A program made the position numbers and the translations under genes. Source: Paracrocinitomix mangrovi (lineage in GTDB: Bacteria; Bacteroidota; Bacteroidia; Flavobacteriales_D; Crocinitomicaceae). Taken from it: a stretch of DNA of 64,000 nucleotides. Each line of letters starts with the position of its first letter. The first letter of the stretch is position 1. The stretch is from contig NZ_CP091819.1 in the NCBI RefSeq assembly GCF_019740355.2, forward strand, positions 124,001-188,000, read 5' to 3'. The notes beneath the pieces are model-generated. The model worked only from the letters and a program-made list of their open reading frames with translations. It did no database searches and was not told the DNA's origin. This document shows, one piece after another, positions 33,158 through 41,530 of the stretch.

Positions 33158-34633
33158 TCAATTTCTGACTCTCTCCAAGCATCTGTCAATCATTTCTAAA
33201 CAAGTATCAATCGTATGTTTTTTCGTTCTGAATGAAAGTATTGCCATGCGAATGACGTATTTACCATTCAATCTTGTTGAGCTTAAAAAGATGCGCCCGT
33301 CTTTGTGAATTTCATCCATCAAGCGTTCGTTAAATTCACTCTCACTCTCATTCTGATTCTCATTCTCATTCTGATTCTGATTCTCATTCTCTGTCACTGG
33401 GAACCAAAAATAACTGACAGACAAGTCCGGTTCGGGGCCAACTTTGAAACCTCGTTTAACCAATTCCTCTCTAAAATAATCTGTCAAATACAACTTTTCT
33501 TCCAAACAAGCTTTAAACGGAGCAAGGCCATGGACTTTGAGTGGCAGCCACATTCTTAATCCTCTAAAATGCTTTGTTAGTTCAGGACTCACATCCGCCG
33601 GATTAAGCGGCCAATCTTCATTTAAGGCATCCTGCATATAATTAGCCGTGTAATGATGTGAGTGAAATAAGGCCTCTTTATTCTTGATCAAAACCGCTCC
33701 TAATCCATAAGGCAAAAACAAACCTTTATGCGGATCAATGCAAAGTGAATCTGCCATTTCAATACCTTCAAATTCATCTTTTGCTCTATCTGTTAAGATG
33801 AAAAATCCACCATAAGCTCCATCAATATGGTACCACAAATTGTGCTGTTGAGCAATCTTTCCAATTGCCTTTAAAGGATCAATAGCTCCAGTATCTGTAG
33901 TTCCGGCACTTGCTAAAACCACAAAAGGGTAGAGACCTTCAGCTTTATCTTGTTTTATTGTTTGCTCCAAAATAGTAGCATCCATTCGCCATTTTTCATC
34001 CAGTGGAATGTATCTGATAATTGCATCTTCTAAACCTATTATGCGCAAGGCTTTTTGGGTACAATGATGCACCTGTTCACTTAAGTAAATAACAGATGAA
34101 GTGACTTTTTCATTTTTAACTCCATGAAAATCTCTTGCTGCAGTCAAAGCAATTAAATTAGCGATTGATCCACCGGAAGTTAAGTTGCCAACAGCACTTT
34201 CAGGGAATCTGAAAACGCCTTTCATCCAATTGATCAGTTCATTTTCAATGGTCACCGCTCCGGGGCCGCCATAAAACATTCCTGCATATTCGTTAGAAAC
34301 ATCTGCAATGTAATCTGCAATGGCAGACAAGTAAATTCCTCCACCCGGAATGTAGCCAATGTGTCCGCCATGAGAAGGAACAATACCTGTTTCTGTCACT
34401 TCAGTATGATAGATATCCAACAATTCTTCAATACTGTGCTGCTTTTCATCAATAGACAATTTACTTGTGTCCGGAAGCTTGTCGTAAAATGAATCAATCT
34501 TGTCAATGTTAGCAATATAATGGTCTGACCAGTTTTTGACTTGCTGAAAATAGTGCGCTCTTTCATCTTGATTTGGTTCAAGCGGAGCGGAAAGTTTTTC
34601 TAAATCTGCCAATTTTTTCAACAATTCTGCCAT
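33158..34633 (-). CDS. Pyridoxal-dependent decarboxylase family protein
   Basis: This is a 491-residue fold-I PLP enzyme of the group II decarboxylase (glutamate/aromatic amino acid) family: LTSGGSIANLIALTAARD, WYHIDGAYGGFFILTD (Asp binds the PLP nitrogen) and the Lys-PLP motif CIDPHKGLFLPYGLGAVL. Near the C-terminus (about residues 415-430) an Asn/Glu/Gln-rich insert interrupts the usual sequence; it is encoded by a hexanucleotide repeat. The substrate is not predictable. The gene is divergent from the symporter gene (46 bp apart), which might transport the substrate or product. Confidence 0.88.
   Translation of the reverse strand: MAELLKKLADLEKLSAPLEPNQDERAHYFQQVKNWSDHYIANIDKIDSFYDKLPDTSKLSIDEKQHSIEELLDIYHTEVTETGIVPSHGGHIGYIPGGGIYLSAIADYIADVSNEYAGMFYGGPGAVTIENELINWMKGVFRFPESAVGNLTSGGSIANLIALTAARDFHGVKNEKVTSSVIYLSEQVHHCTQKALRIIGLEDAIIRYIPLDEKWRMDATILEQTIKQDKAEGLYPFVVLASAGTTDTGAIDPLKAIGKIAQQHNLWYHIDGAYGGFFILTDRAKDEFEGIEMADSLCIDPHKGLFLPYGLGAVLIKNKEALFHSHHYTANYMQDALNEDWPLNPADVSPELTKHFRGLRMWLPLKVHGLAPFKACLEEKLYLTDYFREELVKRGFKVGPEPDLSVSYFWFPVTENENQNQNENENQNESESEFNERLMDEIHKDGRIFLSSTRLNGKYVIRMAILSFRTKKHTIDTCLEMIDRCLERVRN
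33337..33392. repeat. In-frame hexanucleotide repeat inside decarboxylase gene
   Basis: About nine 6-bp units, ATTCTC or ATTCTG (minus strand GAGAAT/CAGAAT), encode an E/N/Q/S-rich insert. Because the unit is six, length changes keep the reading frame. The repeat resembles the tract at 33025-33070. Confidence 0.85.
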
Positions 34634-34678
34634 AGTTACAATTGAATGTGGATATTTGAAAGATCAAGATAATTATTT

Positions 34679-36187
34679 ATGTCTAAAGAGTTGATTCTTG
34701 CTTTACTGCTGGGCTATTTTGTTGTGCTCATTCTCATTTCGTTTTTAACGAGCAAAAAAGCAGATAACGACACATTTTATACGGGAAATAGAAACAATCC
34801 GTGGTATGTGGTTGCTTTTGGTATGATAGGGGCATCCTTGTCCGGGGTCACATTTATTTCTATTCCTGGAACTATTGCCGGAGGACAGTTTACTTATTTA
34901 CAGGTAGCGTTGGGGTATATTTTAGGATACGCAATAATCGCTTTTGTTTTATTACCACTCTATTACCGACTGAACTTAACCTCCATTTATGGCTTTTTGG
35001 AGCAACGCTTTGGTGTGTACACTTATAAGATGGGAGCCGCATTTTTCATTTTATCAAGATTAATTGGAGCGGCATTGCGCATGTATTTGGTGGCCAATGT
35101 GCTGCAAACATTTGTTTTTGACGAATTAGGCGTTCCTTTTGAATTGACAGTGGCATTTAGTATCCTCTTAATATGGGTTTACACCTTTAGGGGAGGAATC
35201 AAAACCATTATTTGGACAGATACCTTACAGACTTTATTCATGTTGATTTCAGTAGGATTAAGTATTTACTTGATCTCAGATGACTTGAACATTGCCATTG
35301 GAGATATCTACGGAAAATTAACAGATGCAGATTTAACCACCATGTGGCAAACTAAAGATCCACTGGCAGGGAATTATTGGTGGAAAGGAGTAATAGGAGG
35401 AATGTTTATTACCCTTGGAATGACCGGAGTTGATCAGGACATGATGCAGAAAAACTTGAGTTGTAAAAACATAGGTGAAGCTAAAAAGAACATGATCTCA
35501 ATGAGTTTGGTTTTGTTCTTGGTGAACGTGTTGTTTGTGGCTTTAGGAGGATTATTGGTCTTGTATATTCAATCAAATCCGGGAGTTTATGAAGAATGGG
35601 TAGCAGTATCATGTGGGGCAGGAACAGACAATGATTTATTGTTTGCTGTAACATCTTTAGAAGGAAGTCTAGGAATAGGATTAGGGATATTCTTTATGTT
35701 GGGATTAGTAGCAGCAGCTTACAGTAGTGCAGATTCTGCCTTAACATCATTAACCACATCTTTATCAATTGATTTTTTAGGAGCAGACAAAAAAGAAGAC
35801 AAAAAAGAATCTGAGAAAATTAGAAAGCGATCACATATAATCATGTCAGTAGCCTTGTTATTGACCATTGTGATATTCAAAGCAGTGAAGAGTGACAGTG
35901 TAATTTGGGAGCTTTTTAAAGCCGCTAATTATACGTACGGACCTTTATTGGGATTATTCTTGTTTGGGATTTTCTCAAAAAGAAAAGTCAAAGATATTTT
36001 AACAATTCCTGTAAGTATTTTGGTTCCATTATCCATGTATTTTGTGAATATGTATATAGGTGAATGGACTGCAAATGAGGAGGGTAAAGGCTATGCCTTT
36101 GGTAGCGAATTATTGGGTATAAATGCCGCACTTGTTTATATCTTTTTATGGATTTTTTCAAAAAAAGGAGAAACAGAAATAAATTAA
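34679..36187 (+). CDS. Sodium:solute symporter family transporter
   Basis: This is a 502-residue inner-membrane protein with about 13 hydrophobic segments. The SSS family signature is present: MIGASLSGVTFISIPGTIAGG, GYAIIAFVLLPLYYRLNLTS, and the conserved segment AAYSSADSALTSLTTSL, which carries Na+-site residues. The substrate may be a sugar, an amino acid or a small organic acid; SSS members vary widely. It is divergent from the PLP decarboxylase. A perfect 7-bp dyad (TTGGCAC facing GTGCCAA, 36188-36218) starts right after the stop. Confidence 0.9.
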   Translation: MSKELILALLLGYFVVLILISFLTSKKADNDTFYTGNRNNPWYVVAFGMIGASLSGVTFISIPGTIAGGQFTYLQVALGYILGYAIIAFVLLPLYYRLNLTSIYGFLEQRFGVYTYKMGAAFFILSRLIGAALRMYLVANVLQTFVFDELGVPFELTVAFSILLIWVYTFRGGIKTIIWTDTLQTLFMLISVGLSIYLISDDLNIAIGDIYGKLTDADLTTMWQTKDPLAGNYWWKGVIGGMFITLGMTGVDQDMMQKNLSCKNIGEAKKNMISMSLVLFLVNVLFVALGGLLVLYIQSNPGVYEEWVAVSCGAGTDNDLLFAVTSLEGSLGIGLGIFFMLGLVAAAYSSADSALTSLTTSLSIDFLGADKKEDKKESEKIRKRSHIIMSVALLLTIVIFKAVKSDSVIWELFKAANYTYGPLLGLFLFGIFSKRKVKDILTIPVSILVPLSMYFVNMYIGEWTANEEGKGYAFGSELLGINAALVYIFLWIFSKKGETEIN

Positions 36188-36324
36188 TTGGCACTTTTGT
36201 AAGACATCTTTGTGCCAATCGGTCTAAAGATTTTACTTATCGGTGTCAGTATGGCAGATTATTGCATTTGGTACCGAAATTGAATAAGGAAACAACAAAT
36301 TATTAATAGCATAAAACAAAAACT

Positions 36325-36642
36325 ATGGCAGTAGAAATTACAGATGCAAACTACGACGAAATCGTAGCAAGTGCTGACAAGCCGGTGGTTCTTGATTTCT
36401 GGGCAGCATGGTGCGGTCCTTGTAGAATGATTGGTCCATTGATTGAAGAAATGCACTCAGAGTATGAGGGTAAAGCAATTATCGGAAAAGTTGACGTAGA
36501 CAACAATCCTGGAATTGCACAAAGATTTGGAATCAGAAATATCCCTACGGTTGCATTTATCAAAAATGGAGAAGTAGTTGATAAATCTGTAGGAGCAGTT
36601 CCTAAAACTCAATTGACAACAAAACTTGACGCTATCTTATAA
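36325..36642 (+). CDS. trxA: Thioredoxin
   Basis: This 105-residue protein is a canonical cytoplasmic thioredoxin: FWAAWCGPCRMIGP with the redox Cys pair, the cis-Pro segment NIPTVAFIKNG, and the usual length. It reduces disulfides using electrons from thioredoxin reductase, whose gene (trxB) lies about 24 kb downstream. A rho-independent terminator follows immediately. It is a single-gene unit. Confidence 0.97.
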   Translation: MAVEITDANYDEIVASADKPVVLDFWAAWCGPCRMIGPLIEEMHSEYEGKAIIGKVDVDNNPGIAQRFGIRNIPTVAFIKNGEVVDKSVGAVPKTQLTTKLDAIL

Positions 36643-36668
36643 TTAGATTTCGTTAATCAAAATAAAAG

Positions 36669-36695
36669 AAGGACTCCATTTCAGGGTCCTTTTTT
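36669..36695 (+). terminator. Rho-independent terminator of trxA
   Basis: AAGGACTC faces GGGTCCTT with a short loop and is followed by a run of T. It lies 27 nt past the trxA stop, between it and the convergent glycosyltransferase gene. Confidence 0.88.
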
Positions 36696-36706
36696 TATTA
36701 CTTAAT

Positions 36707-38272
36707 TTAGGGATAATCATAGGTGAACATTTCAACGCGTTCATCTGAATATAAATTCTCCGGCGTGTTTTCATTGTCAAGCACTACGCACTTATAGCCT
36801 TCATCCAGCACTTTTTGAATGTGTTCGTCCTCAGGAAAGTAATGGTAAGCCACATAATCTGTATAAAACATAACCGGAATGTGACCAACCATGGTAACAT
36901 TGGCGTTAAAAACAACAATTTTTTCATTATCGTATTTCTCCTTTAGCTGATCAATAAAAGCCATTTCTTTGTACTCGTCCATTCTTCCTGCTCCTTCCCA
37001 ATGAATAGTAGAGTGATGCAGTTCAATCCAATCCCATTTAAACATTTTGATGGCAGGGTAAACTACAATTACTGCTCCCAGTACATATTTCAATAATCCG
37101 GATTTGATTTTTATTGTAAGTTGATCAAAGATCCATTTAGCTCCTATTACAAAAGCTATTACCACCGCAGGCATTGCAATGATTGTAAATGCCAACATTT
37201 TGGAGGCTGCCAGGGTAAAAAACAGGTATACAAAACCTATTAAAAATCCCATAAACAACTTGTGCGAAAAGGATTTGATTTGCCAAATTCCAATAATTAC
37301 AAAAGGAAGGACAATTAATATGGCATAATCCCAATAGAAATAAATTTCTTTAAAAGCATTTACAAAATGATAGTTCCATTCGCCTCCATGACCTTCAACC
37401 ACTTCATTGAAATGTTTGGCTGATGCAGCAAATTCATGAGCTGCTTCGGTTGGAAATACAACAAAGCAATATATCTGCCAGGGAAGAAATATGATTAATG
37501 AGATGGCAAAAGCTTTAAGCAAGTCAAAATAATTGCTGATTTTCCAAACTTTGAATTTCAGTTTTACAGTAATAACTACAGCCCAACAGACATATACCAA
37601 TAATCCCATTAACCATTTTACCAAAACAGCTGCTCCGGCCGATATACCCAATAAAATCAACCATTTTTTAGATCTCGATCTTTCATATTCCAACCAACAT
37701 AAAAAGCTCCAGCTGACATAAAAAAGGAAAGACATATCATTGTGATCAGTAGGAAGTCTACCTGCAACTAGTTCAAGTGGAAAATTGGCAACTGTAATAA
37801 TTACTGCAGCAATAAAACCTACTTTCTCATTTTTTACAATACTTCCAATTCTGAAAACGACTAATGTGAGCAGAGCATGTAAAAGAACTGATGGTAATCG
37901 CACTGCCAATGCATTTACACCAAAGATTTTAATGCTCAAGGCCATTTGCCATAAAAACAAGGGTTGCTTGTGTATCCATACATGATTATTGGCCCAATTT
38001 TGATAATTATAGTCTAATATTGGGTATTCATACAGTGTAGGATAGAAGGGATGTTGTGCCATGTGTTTGGCTACCAATGCATGTTGTTGTTCATCCCATA
38101 AATTGAGAAAAGGATCCAAATCTGCCATGAAATAAGCCAATACTCCACTGGCTATTACCAGTGTTAATATCCCATATTTTTTACTTCGGTAAAATATTAC
38201 AACTGAAGCCAATAACAAAAATAATCCGGTAAAAAGGATAGGGAAGTTTTGGGTATCAAGGTGTTCACTCAC
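36707..38272 (-). CDS. Glycosyltransferase family 39 / ArnT-like membrane protein
   Basis: This is a 521-residue polytopic membrane protein starting at GTG (38272). Early loop motifs LWDEQQHALVAKHMAQHP and KQPLFLWQMALSIKIFG, and then RLPSVLLHALLTLVVFRIG, are typical of GT39/PMT-like enzymes; the Asp in LWDEQ is the probable catalytic acidic residue. Such enzymes move sugars from polyprenyl-phosphate donors to lipids or proteins at the periplasmic face. Its start overlaps the end of the GT2 gene by 4 nt, so translation is coupled. Confidence 0.9.
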   Translation of the reverse strand: MSEHLDTQNFPILFTGLFLLLASVVIFYRSKKYGILTLVIASGVLAYFMADLDPFLNLWDEQQHALVAKHMAQHPFYPTLYEYPILDYNYQNWANNHVWIHKQPLFLWQMALSIKIFGVNALAVRLPSVLLHALLTLVVFRIGSIVKNEKVGFIAAVIITVANFPLELVAGRLPTDHNDMSFLFYVSWSFLCWLEYERSRSKKWLILLGISAGAAVLVKWLMGLLVYVCWAVVITVKLKFKVWKISNYFDLLKAFAISLIIFLPWQIYCFVVFPTEAAHEFAASAKHFNEVVEGHGGEWNYHFVNAFKEIYFYWDYAILIVLPFVIIGIWQIKSFSHKLFMGFLIGFVYLFFTLAASKMLAFTIIAMPAVVIAFVIGAKWIFDQLTIKIKSGLLKYVLGAVIVVYPAIKMFKWDWIELHHSTIHWEGAGRMDEYKEMAFIDQLKEKYDNEKIVVFNANVTMVGHIPVMFYTDYVAYHYFPEDEHIQKVLDEGYKCVVLDNENTPENLYSDERVEMFTYDYP

Positions 38273-39291
38273 GATTTAAAATCTGAATCTTTCAGGTCCT
38301 TAAAATACTTAACTCCTCCAAGAAATTTTTTAAAAGTGATGTTTTTATTGTAAAGACCTACAGCATTGAACGTAGAAGTAGATTGTTTTAGTGCATTTCT
38401 TTTCTTCTTTAAACTTTTAAGATTTGCATACAAACTCATATGCGCCTTAAAAACAGCCCAAAAGTGCTTGAATTGGAACTTTAACAAAAACAAACTTGCT
38501 GCTATTCCATCTAAAACCATTCTTCTGAAAAGGATTGATAAACTGCCCTCATGGTTTTTGTAAATGGTATACAAACTGTTTCTAAAGTTCAAATACGTTT
38601 TTCGCGGATGCATGTAGTTTAGCGTTCCTCCGCCTACATGATATACGGTTGAATGGCCACAGTAATAGATTTTGTATCCATGTCTTTTCAGTCTCCAGCA
38701 AAGATCAATTTCTTCCATGTGGGCAAAAAAGTCTTCATCAAATCCACCCATTTGATGAAATAGGTCAGCCTTGATAAACAAACAAGCTCCGGTAGCCCAA
38801 AATACTTCTTTGGTATCATTGAATTGACCTTTGTCTTCTTCAACTATATCAAAGATGCGGCCCCTGCAAAAAGGAAAGTAATTCTTGTCTAAAAATCCGC
38901 CTGCTGCTCCGGCATGTTCAAATTGATGTCTGTTTTGTTCAGCCAATATTTTTGGTTGCAAAGCAGCAATTTTATCATCTTGCTGAAACAATTCAATGCA
39001 AGGCTGAATCCAATTAGGAGTAACTTCAACGTCTGAATTCAGCAGCACGTAATAATCAGCCTCAATCTTTTTTAATCCGTCATTATAACCTTTGGCAAAA
39101 CCTCCATTGCTTTCGTTCTCTACCAAATGAATCTGAGGATACTCGCTTTGTAAAAATGAAACCGAATCATCTGTTGAACAATTATCAACAACCCAAATTT
39201 CAGCATCTGCCGAGTTTTGAATTACAGAAGGTAAAAACTTATCTAAATAGTCTTTTCCGTTATAGTTGAGTATGACAACAGCTATTTTCAT
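38269..39291 (-). CDS. Glycosyltransferase family 2
   Basis: This is a 340-residue cytoplasmic enzyme with GT-A fold. VVILNYNGKDYLDKFLPSV starts the nucleotide-sugar fold, the DxD-like motif is in VLLNSDVEVTPNW, and a rhamnosyl-transferase-like region with GGFDEDFFAHMEEIDLCWR marks the acceptor side. Similar enzymes build surface polysaccharide. It overlaps the GT39 gene by 4 nt; both may work on the same glycan, GT2 on the cytoplasmic side. The donor sugar is unknown. Confidence 0.92.
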   Translation of the reverse strand: MKIAVVILNYNGKDYLDKFLPSVIQNSADAEIWVVDNCSTDDSVSFLQSEYPQIHLVENESNGGFAKGYNDGLKKIEADYYVLLNSDVEVTPNWIQPCIELFQQDDKIAALQPKILAEQNRHQFEHAGAAGGFLDKNYFPFCRGRIFDIVEEDKGQFNDTKEVFWATGACLFIKADLFHQMGGFDEDFFAHMEEIDLCWRLKRHGYKIYYCGHSTVYHVGGGTLNYMHPRKTYLNFRNSLYTIYKNHEGSLSILFRRMVLDGIAASLFLLKFQFKHFWAVFKAHMSLYANLKSLKKKRNALKQSTSTFNAVGLYNKNITFKKFLGGVKYFKDLKDSDFKS

Positions 39292-39339
39292 TAATTGGAT
39301 GCTCCCTTAATAAGGGCGTGAAATTACAAAATAGATTGT

Positions 39340-40788
39340 TTAACGTCTGTCTATTTCGTTCCAATATAAGTTAGCATTTCCTCCATAATGGATAGATCCT
39401 CCCGGATCATCTACGTTGTAGCTAGGCGAATCTCGTTTATAAAGATCATTTTGCCAACGATAATTTTGTAGCTCACCTTGCATATCAGAGTGCAACAAAG
39501 GATAATCATTGGTTACCAAATCAGGATTGTAGAAAATAAAGCGAACGTCAGATCTTTGTCCAATACGGTAATAGTGCCAAATTTGATAAGGATATGCACT
39601 TGGTTCATTTGGTCTATCAATAAACTGATTTGGAGCACCATATTTTAACCACACTCTTCCACGATCTGTTTCAAAGGCATTTTTAATCTGCGTACCAAAC
39701 AGTTTCTCACAATAATAAACTGTGTTCTTGTATTTGTACCATTCAACAGTAGTGTTGTTAGGAGCTGTTTGTTGCCAAAATGCCAACAGATATTTTTGCA
39801 TACGAGTTGTGTCATCAGATTTTAACATTTTTCTGATGGTTTCATACTCATATTTAGGAGCGATAGGCATGATACTTCCTAAAAAATAAGGAATTGAATC
39901 ACGTGGAATTTCTTCAATCCATTTAGCGTCTAATACAACATCTTCAACACTAATTCCTTGAGGAATCACATCAGATCTTCTTTGAAAAAATGTGTAGTTA
40001 GAGGCAATGGTATCATTGTTTTTGTCAATGATGTTGATCAATACATTATAATCTCCTGATGGTAAGCCTGAAATAGGCAAATAGCCGATTACCGGAATAA
40101 CGGGAGCTGTAGACAATCTTTTGTGTTGGAAAATACCTTCAACTTTCTTTTGGTTATCGTTGTTGGTGATTTCATATGTCATGATAAACTGTTCGTCTTC
40201 TCCAATCACTTTTTTGGCATTATACATTTCAAAGTAAAAAGCAATTTTATCCATTTCAGGAGGAAAATAATTGGTCATGTATGGCAACAAAAAGAAACCG
40301 TTTTTTACAAAGTTGTTTTTGTCTTCAGATGGAGCTGCAGACTGAATTAAAGCTACATCTGAAAACTGCAATTTATCTGGAGTAAATGGATCAATTTTAA
40401 GGCTTTGATTTCCTTGAACCTCTTCACCGGAAACAACATCTTTGATGGTTAACTGATAATCATAGATTCCCGGATCAAGCCCATAATTTTGAATATCAAA
40501 GAAGTCATCTACAATTGAATCAATCATTTCAGGAGAATCCAAGCTGTATTTATCTACAAATACAACAGAATCACCAATACTAAAAAGGTGAGTGATTTCA
40601 ACTTTAGTTACCAGGTTTCCATTTTGATTGGTTTCATATTTAAATGTTCCTCCTGAAAATTGAAGATAGGTAGTAACATATGCTGCCTGATCTGGAGTGT
40701 AAAAAACCTTATAGTTGAAAAATGCTCTTGGTTTGGCAAAGGAAATTGCAGCAAATCCAATAAACAATATGGTAAACAGTTGCTTCAT
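39340..40788 (-). CDS. GWxTD domain protein, secreted
   Basis: This is a 482-residue protein with a signal peptide (MKQLFTILFIGFAAISFA). A long N-terminal beta region (FFNYKVFYTPDQAAYVTTYL) is followed by a C-terminal GWxTD domain (DRGRVWLKYGAPNQFIDRP and QIWHYYRIGQR). GWxTD proteins are conserved in Bacteroidota and some other phyla; their function is not established. A well-formed promoter sits upstream (40824-40853). The gene lies directly before the tRNA-Ser locus in the opposite direction. Confidence 0.88.
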   Translation of the reverse strand: MKQLFTILFIGFAAISFAKPRAFFNYKVFYTPDQAAYVTTYLQFSGGTFKYETNQNGNLVTKVEITHLFSIGDSVVFVDKYSLDSPEMIDSIVDDFFDIQNYGLDPGIYDYQLTIKDVVSGEEVQGNQSLKIDPFTPDKLQFSDVALIQSAAPSEDKNNFVKNGFFLLPYMTNYFPPEMDKIAFYFEMYNAKKVIGEDEQFIMTYEITNNDNQKKVEGIFQHKRLSTAPVIPVIGYLPISGLPSGDYNVLINIIDKNNDTIASNYTFFQRRSDVIPQGISVEDVVLDAKWIEEIPRDSIPYFLGSIMPIAPKYEYETIRKMLKSDDTTRMQKYLLAFWQQTAPNNTTVEWYKYKNTVYYCEKLFGTQIKNAFETDRGRVWLKYGAPNQFIDRPNEPSAYPYQIWHYYRIGQRSDVRFIFYNPDLVTNDYPLLHSDMQGELQNYRWQNDLYKRDSPSYNVDDPGGSIHYGGNANLYWNEIDRR

Positions 40789-40823
40789 TCTGTAAATTAA
40801 ATCATTACCAATTTAGTAAGAAA

Positions 40824-40853
40824 CAAAGTTACGGCAGTAAAAATTTGATTCAA
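40824..40853 (-). promoter_or_regulatory. Bacteroidota-type promoter of the GWxTD gene
   Basis: On the minus strand TTG (40851-40853) is separated by 19 nt from TAACTTTG (40824-40831), matching the -33/-7 consensus. The start codon is 36 nt downstream. Confidence 0.75.
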
Positions 40854-40930
40854 AGGTTCTAAACATTTATTTAACGGCAGCAGAGAATTTAAATGGTAAA
40901 AAAAAGTATTCAATTTTTTTATGTTTCATT

Positions 40931-40959
40931 TTGTGAATAGGAAAATATGACTACTTTTG
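40931..40959 (+). promoter_or_regulatory. Bacteroidota-type promoter of tRNA-Ser
   Basis: TTG (40931-40933), an 18-nt spacer and TACTTTTG (40952-40959) match the TTG / TAnnTTTG consensus. The tRNA begins 38 nt later. Confidence 0.8.
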
Positions 40960-40997
40960 CACCTGCCTAATCAAAGGCAGACTCTTTTTTGAGTCCG

Positions 40998-41082
40998 GGA
41001 GAGTTGGCAGAGTGGTCGAATGCGGCAGTCTTGAAAACTGTTGTACCGCAAGGTACCGGGGGTTCGAATCCCTCACTCTCCG
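40998..41082 (+). tRNA. tRNA-Ser(UGA)
   Basis: The acceptor stem GGAGAGT pairs with ACTCTCC. The D-arm follows GGCAGAGTGG, the anticodon stem GCAGT pairs with ACTGT with loop CTTGAAA (anticodon TGA at 41032-41034), a long variable arm (TGTACCGCAAGGTACC) marks the serine class, and the T-arm is GGTTCGAATCC. CCA is not encoded. A terminator follows at once. Confidence 0.97.
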
Positions 41083-41091
41083 CTAACCAAC

Positions 41092-41121
41092 AAAAAGTCC
41101 TGTGGAAACACAGGACTTTTT
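41092..41121 (+). terminator. Rho-independent terminator of tRNA-Ser
   Basis: AAAGTCCTGTG faces CACAGGACTTT around a GAAA loop and is followed by a T run. Very stable. Confidence 0.92.
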
Positions 41122-41530
41122 TTATGGAACAAACTCATGAGCTTGCTCAATGAGTATTGTGAACATAAAAAAAGCAAAGGCACAGCCTTTGGGACTTTTT
41201 GTAGGATAGACTTCCCCCAAAACGGGATCACGAGCGACTGAAAGGAGCGCGTAATCAGGAGAAAAACAAACTCATGAGCTTTTATATTTCAATTGACAAT
41301 TAACTTTAATTCTCTATTTATCGATAAATATTACCTCATAATCGACTTACTATTTTTATCCCCAACAATCGTGAATCTATAAAACTGATTGCTTTTCTCG
41401 TATTTTGAGGTTATTTACTAATGTTGTTTTATTCTTTTGAAAAATAGAAATTGATCCATTCATCTAAAATTCAGAATTCATCAATTCACAATAATGGGAT
41501 TATATCTACATTACTCAAAAAAACTATTTT
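41122..41530. other. 409-bp region after tRNA-Ser: second hairpin and short direct repeats, no gene
   Basis: No convincing gene is seen. AAACTCATGAGCT occurs twice (about 41131-41143 and 41268-41280). A second terminator-like hairpin, AAAGGC facing GCCTTT flanked by AAAAAG and CTTTTT, lies at about 41166-41200. The rest is AT-rich promoter-like sequence before the gene at 41531. Confidence 0.55.

Noticed and set aside
33305-33559. Plus-strand open frame rich in Leu-Ile repeats
   Set aside because: It is the antisense reading of the hexamer repeat inside the PLP decarboxylase, which has clear catalytic motifs.
36188-36218. 7-bp dyad after the symporter gene as a terminator
   Set aside because: The 17-nt loop is long and no T run follows, so termination is not supported; an operator role is possible but unproven.
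41041-41241. Open frame beginning inside the tRNA-Ser gene
   Set aside because: It starts within the tRNA, spans the terminator and has no protein-like pattern; it is a by-product of the tRNA and its hairpin.
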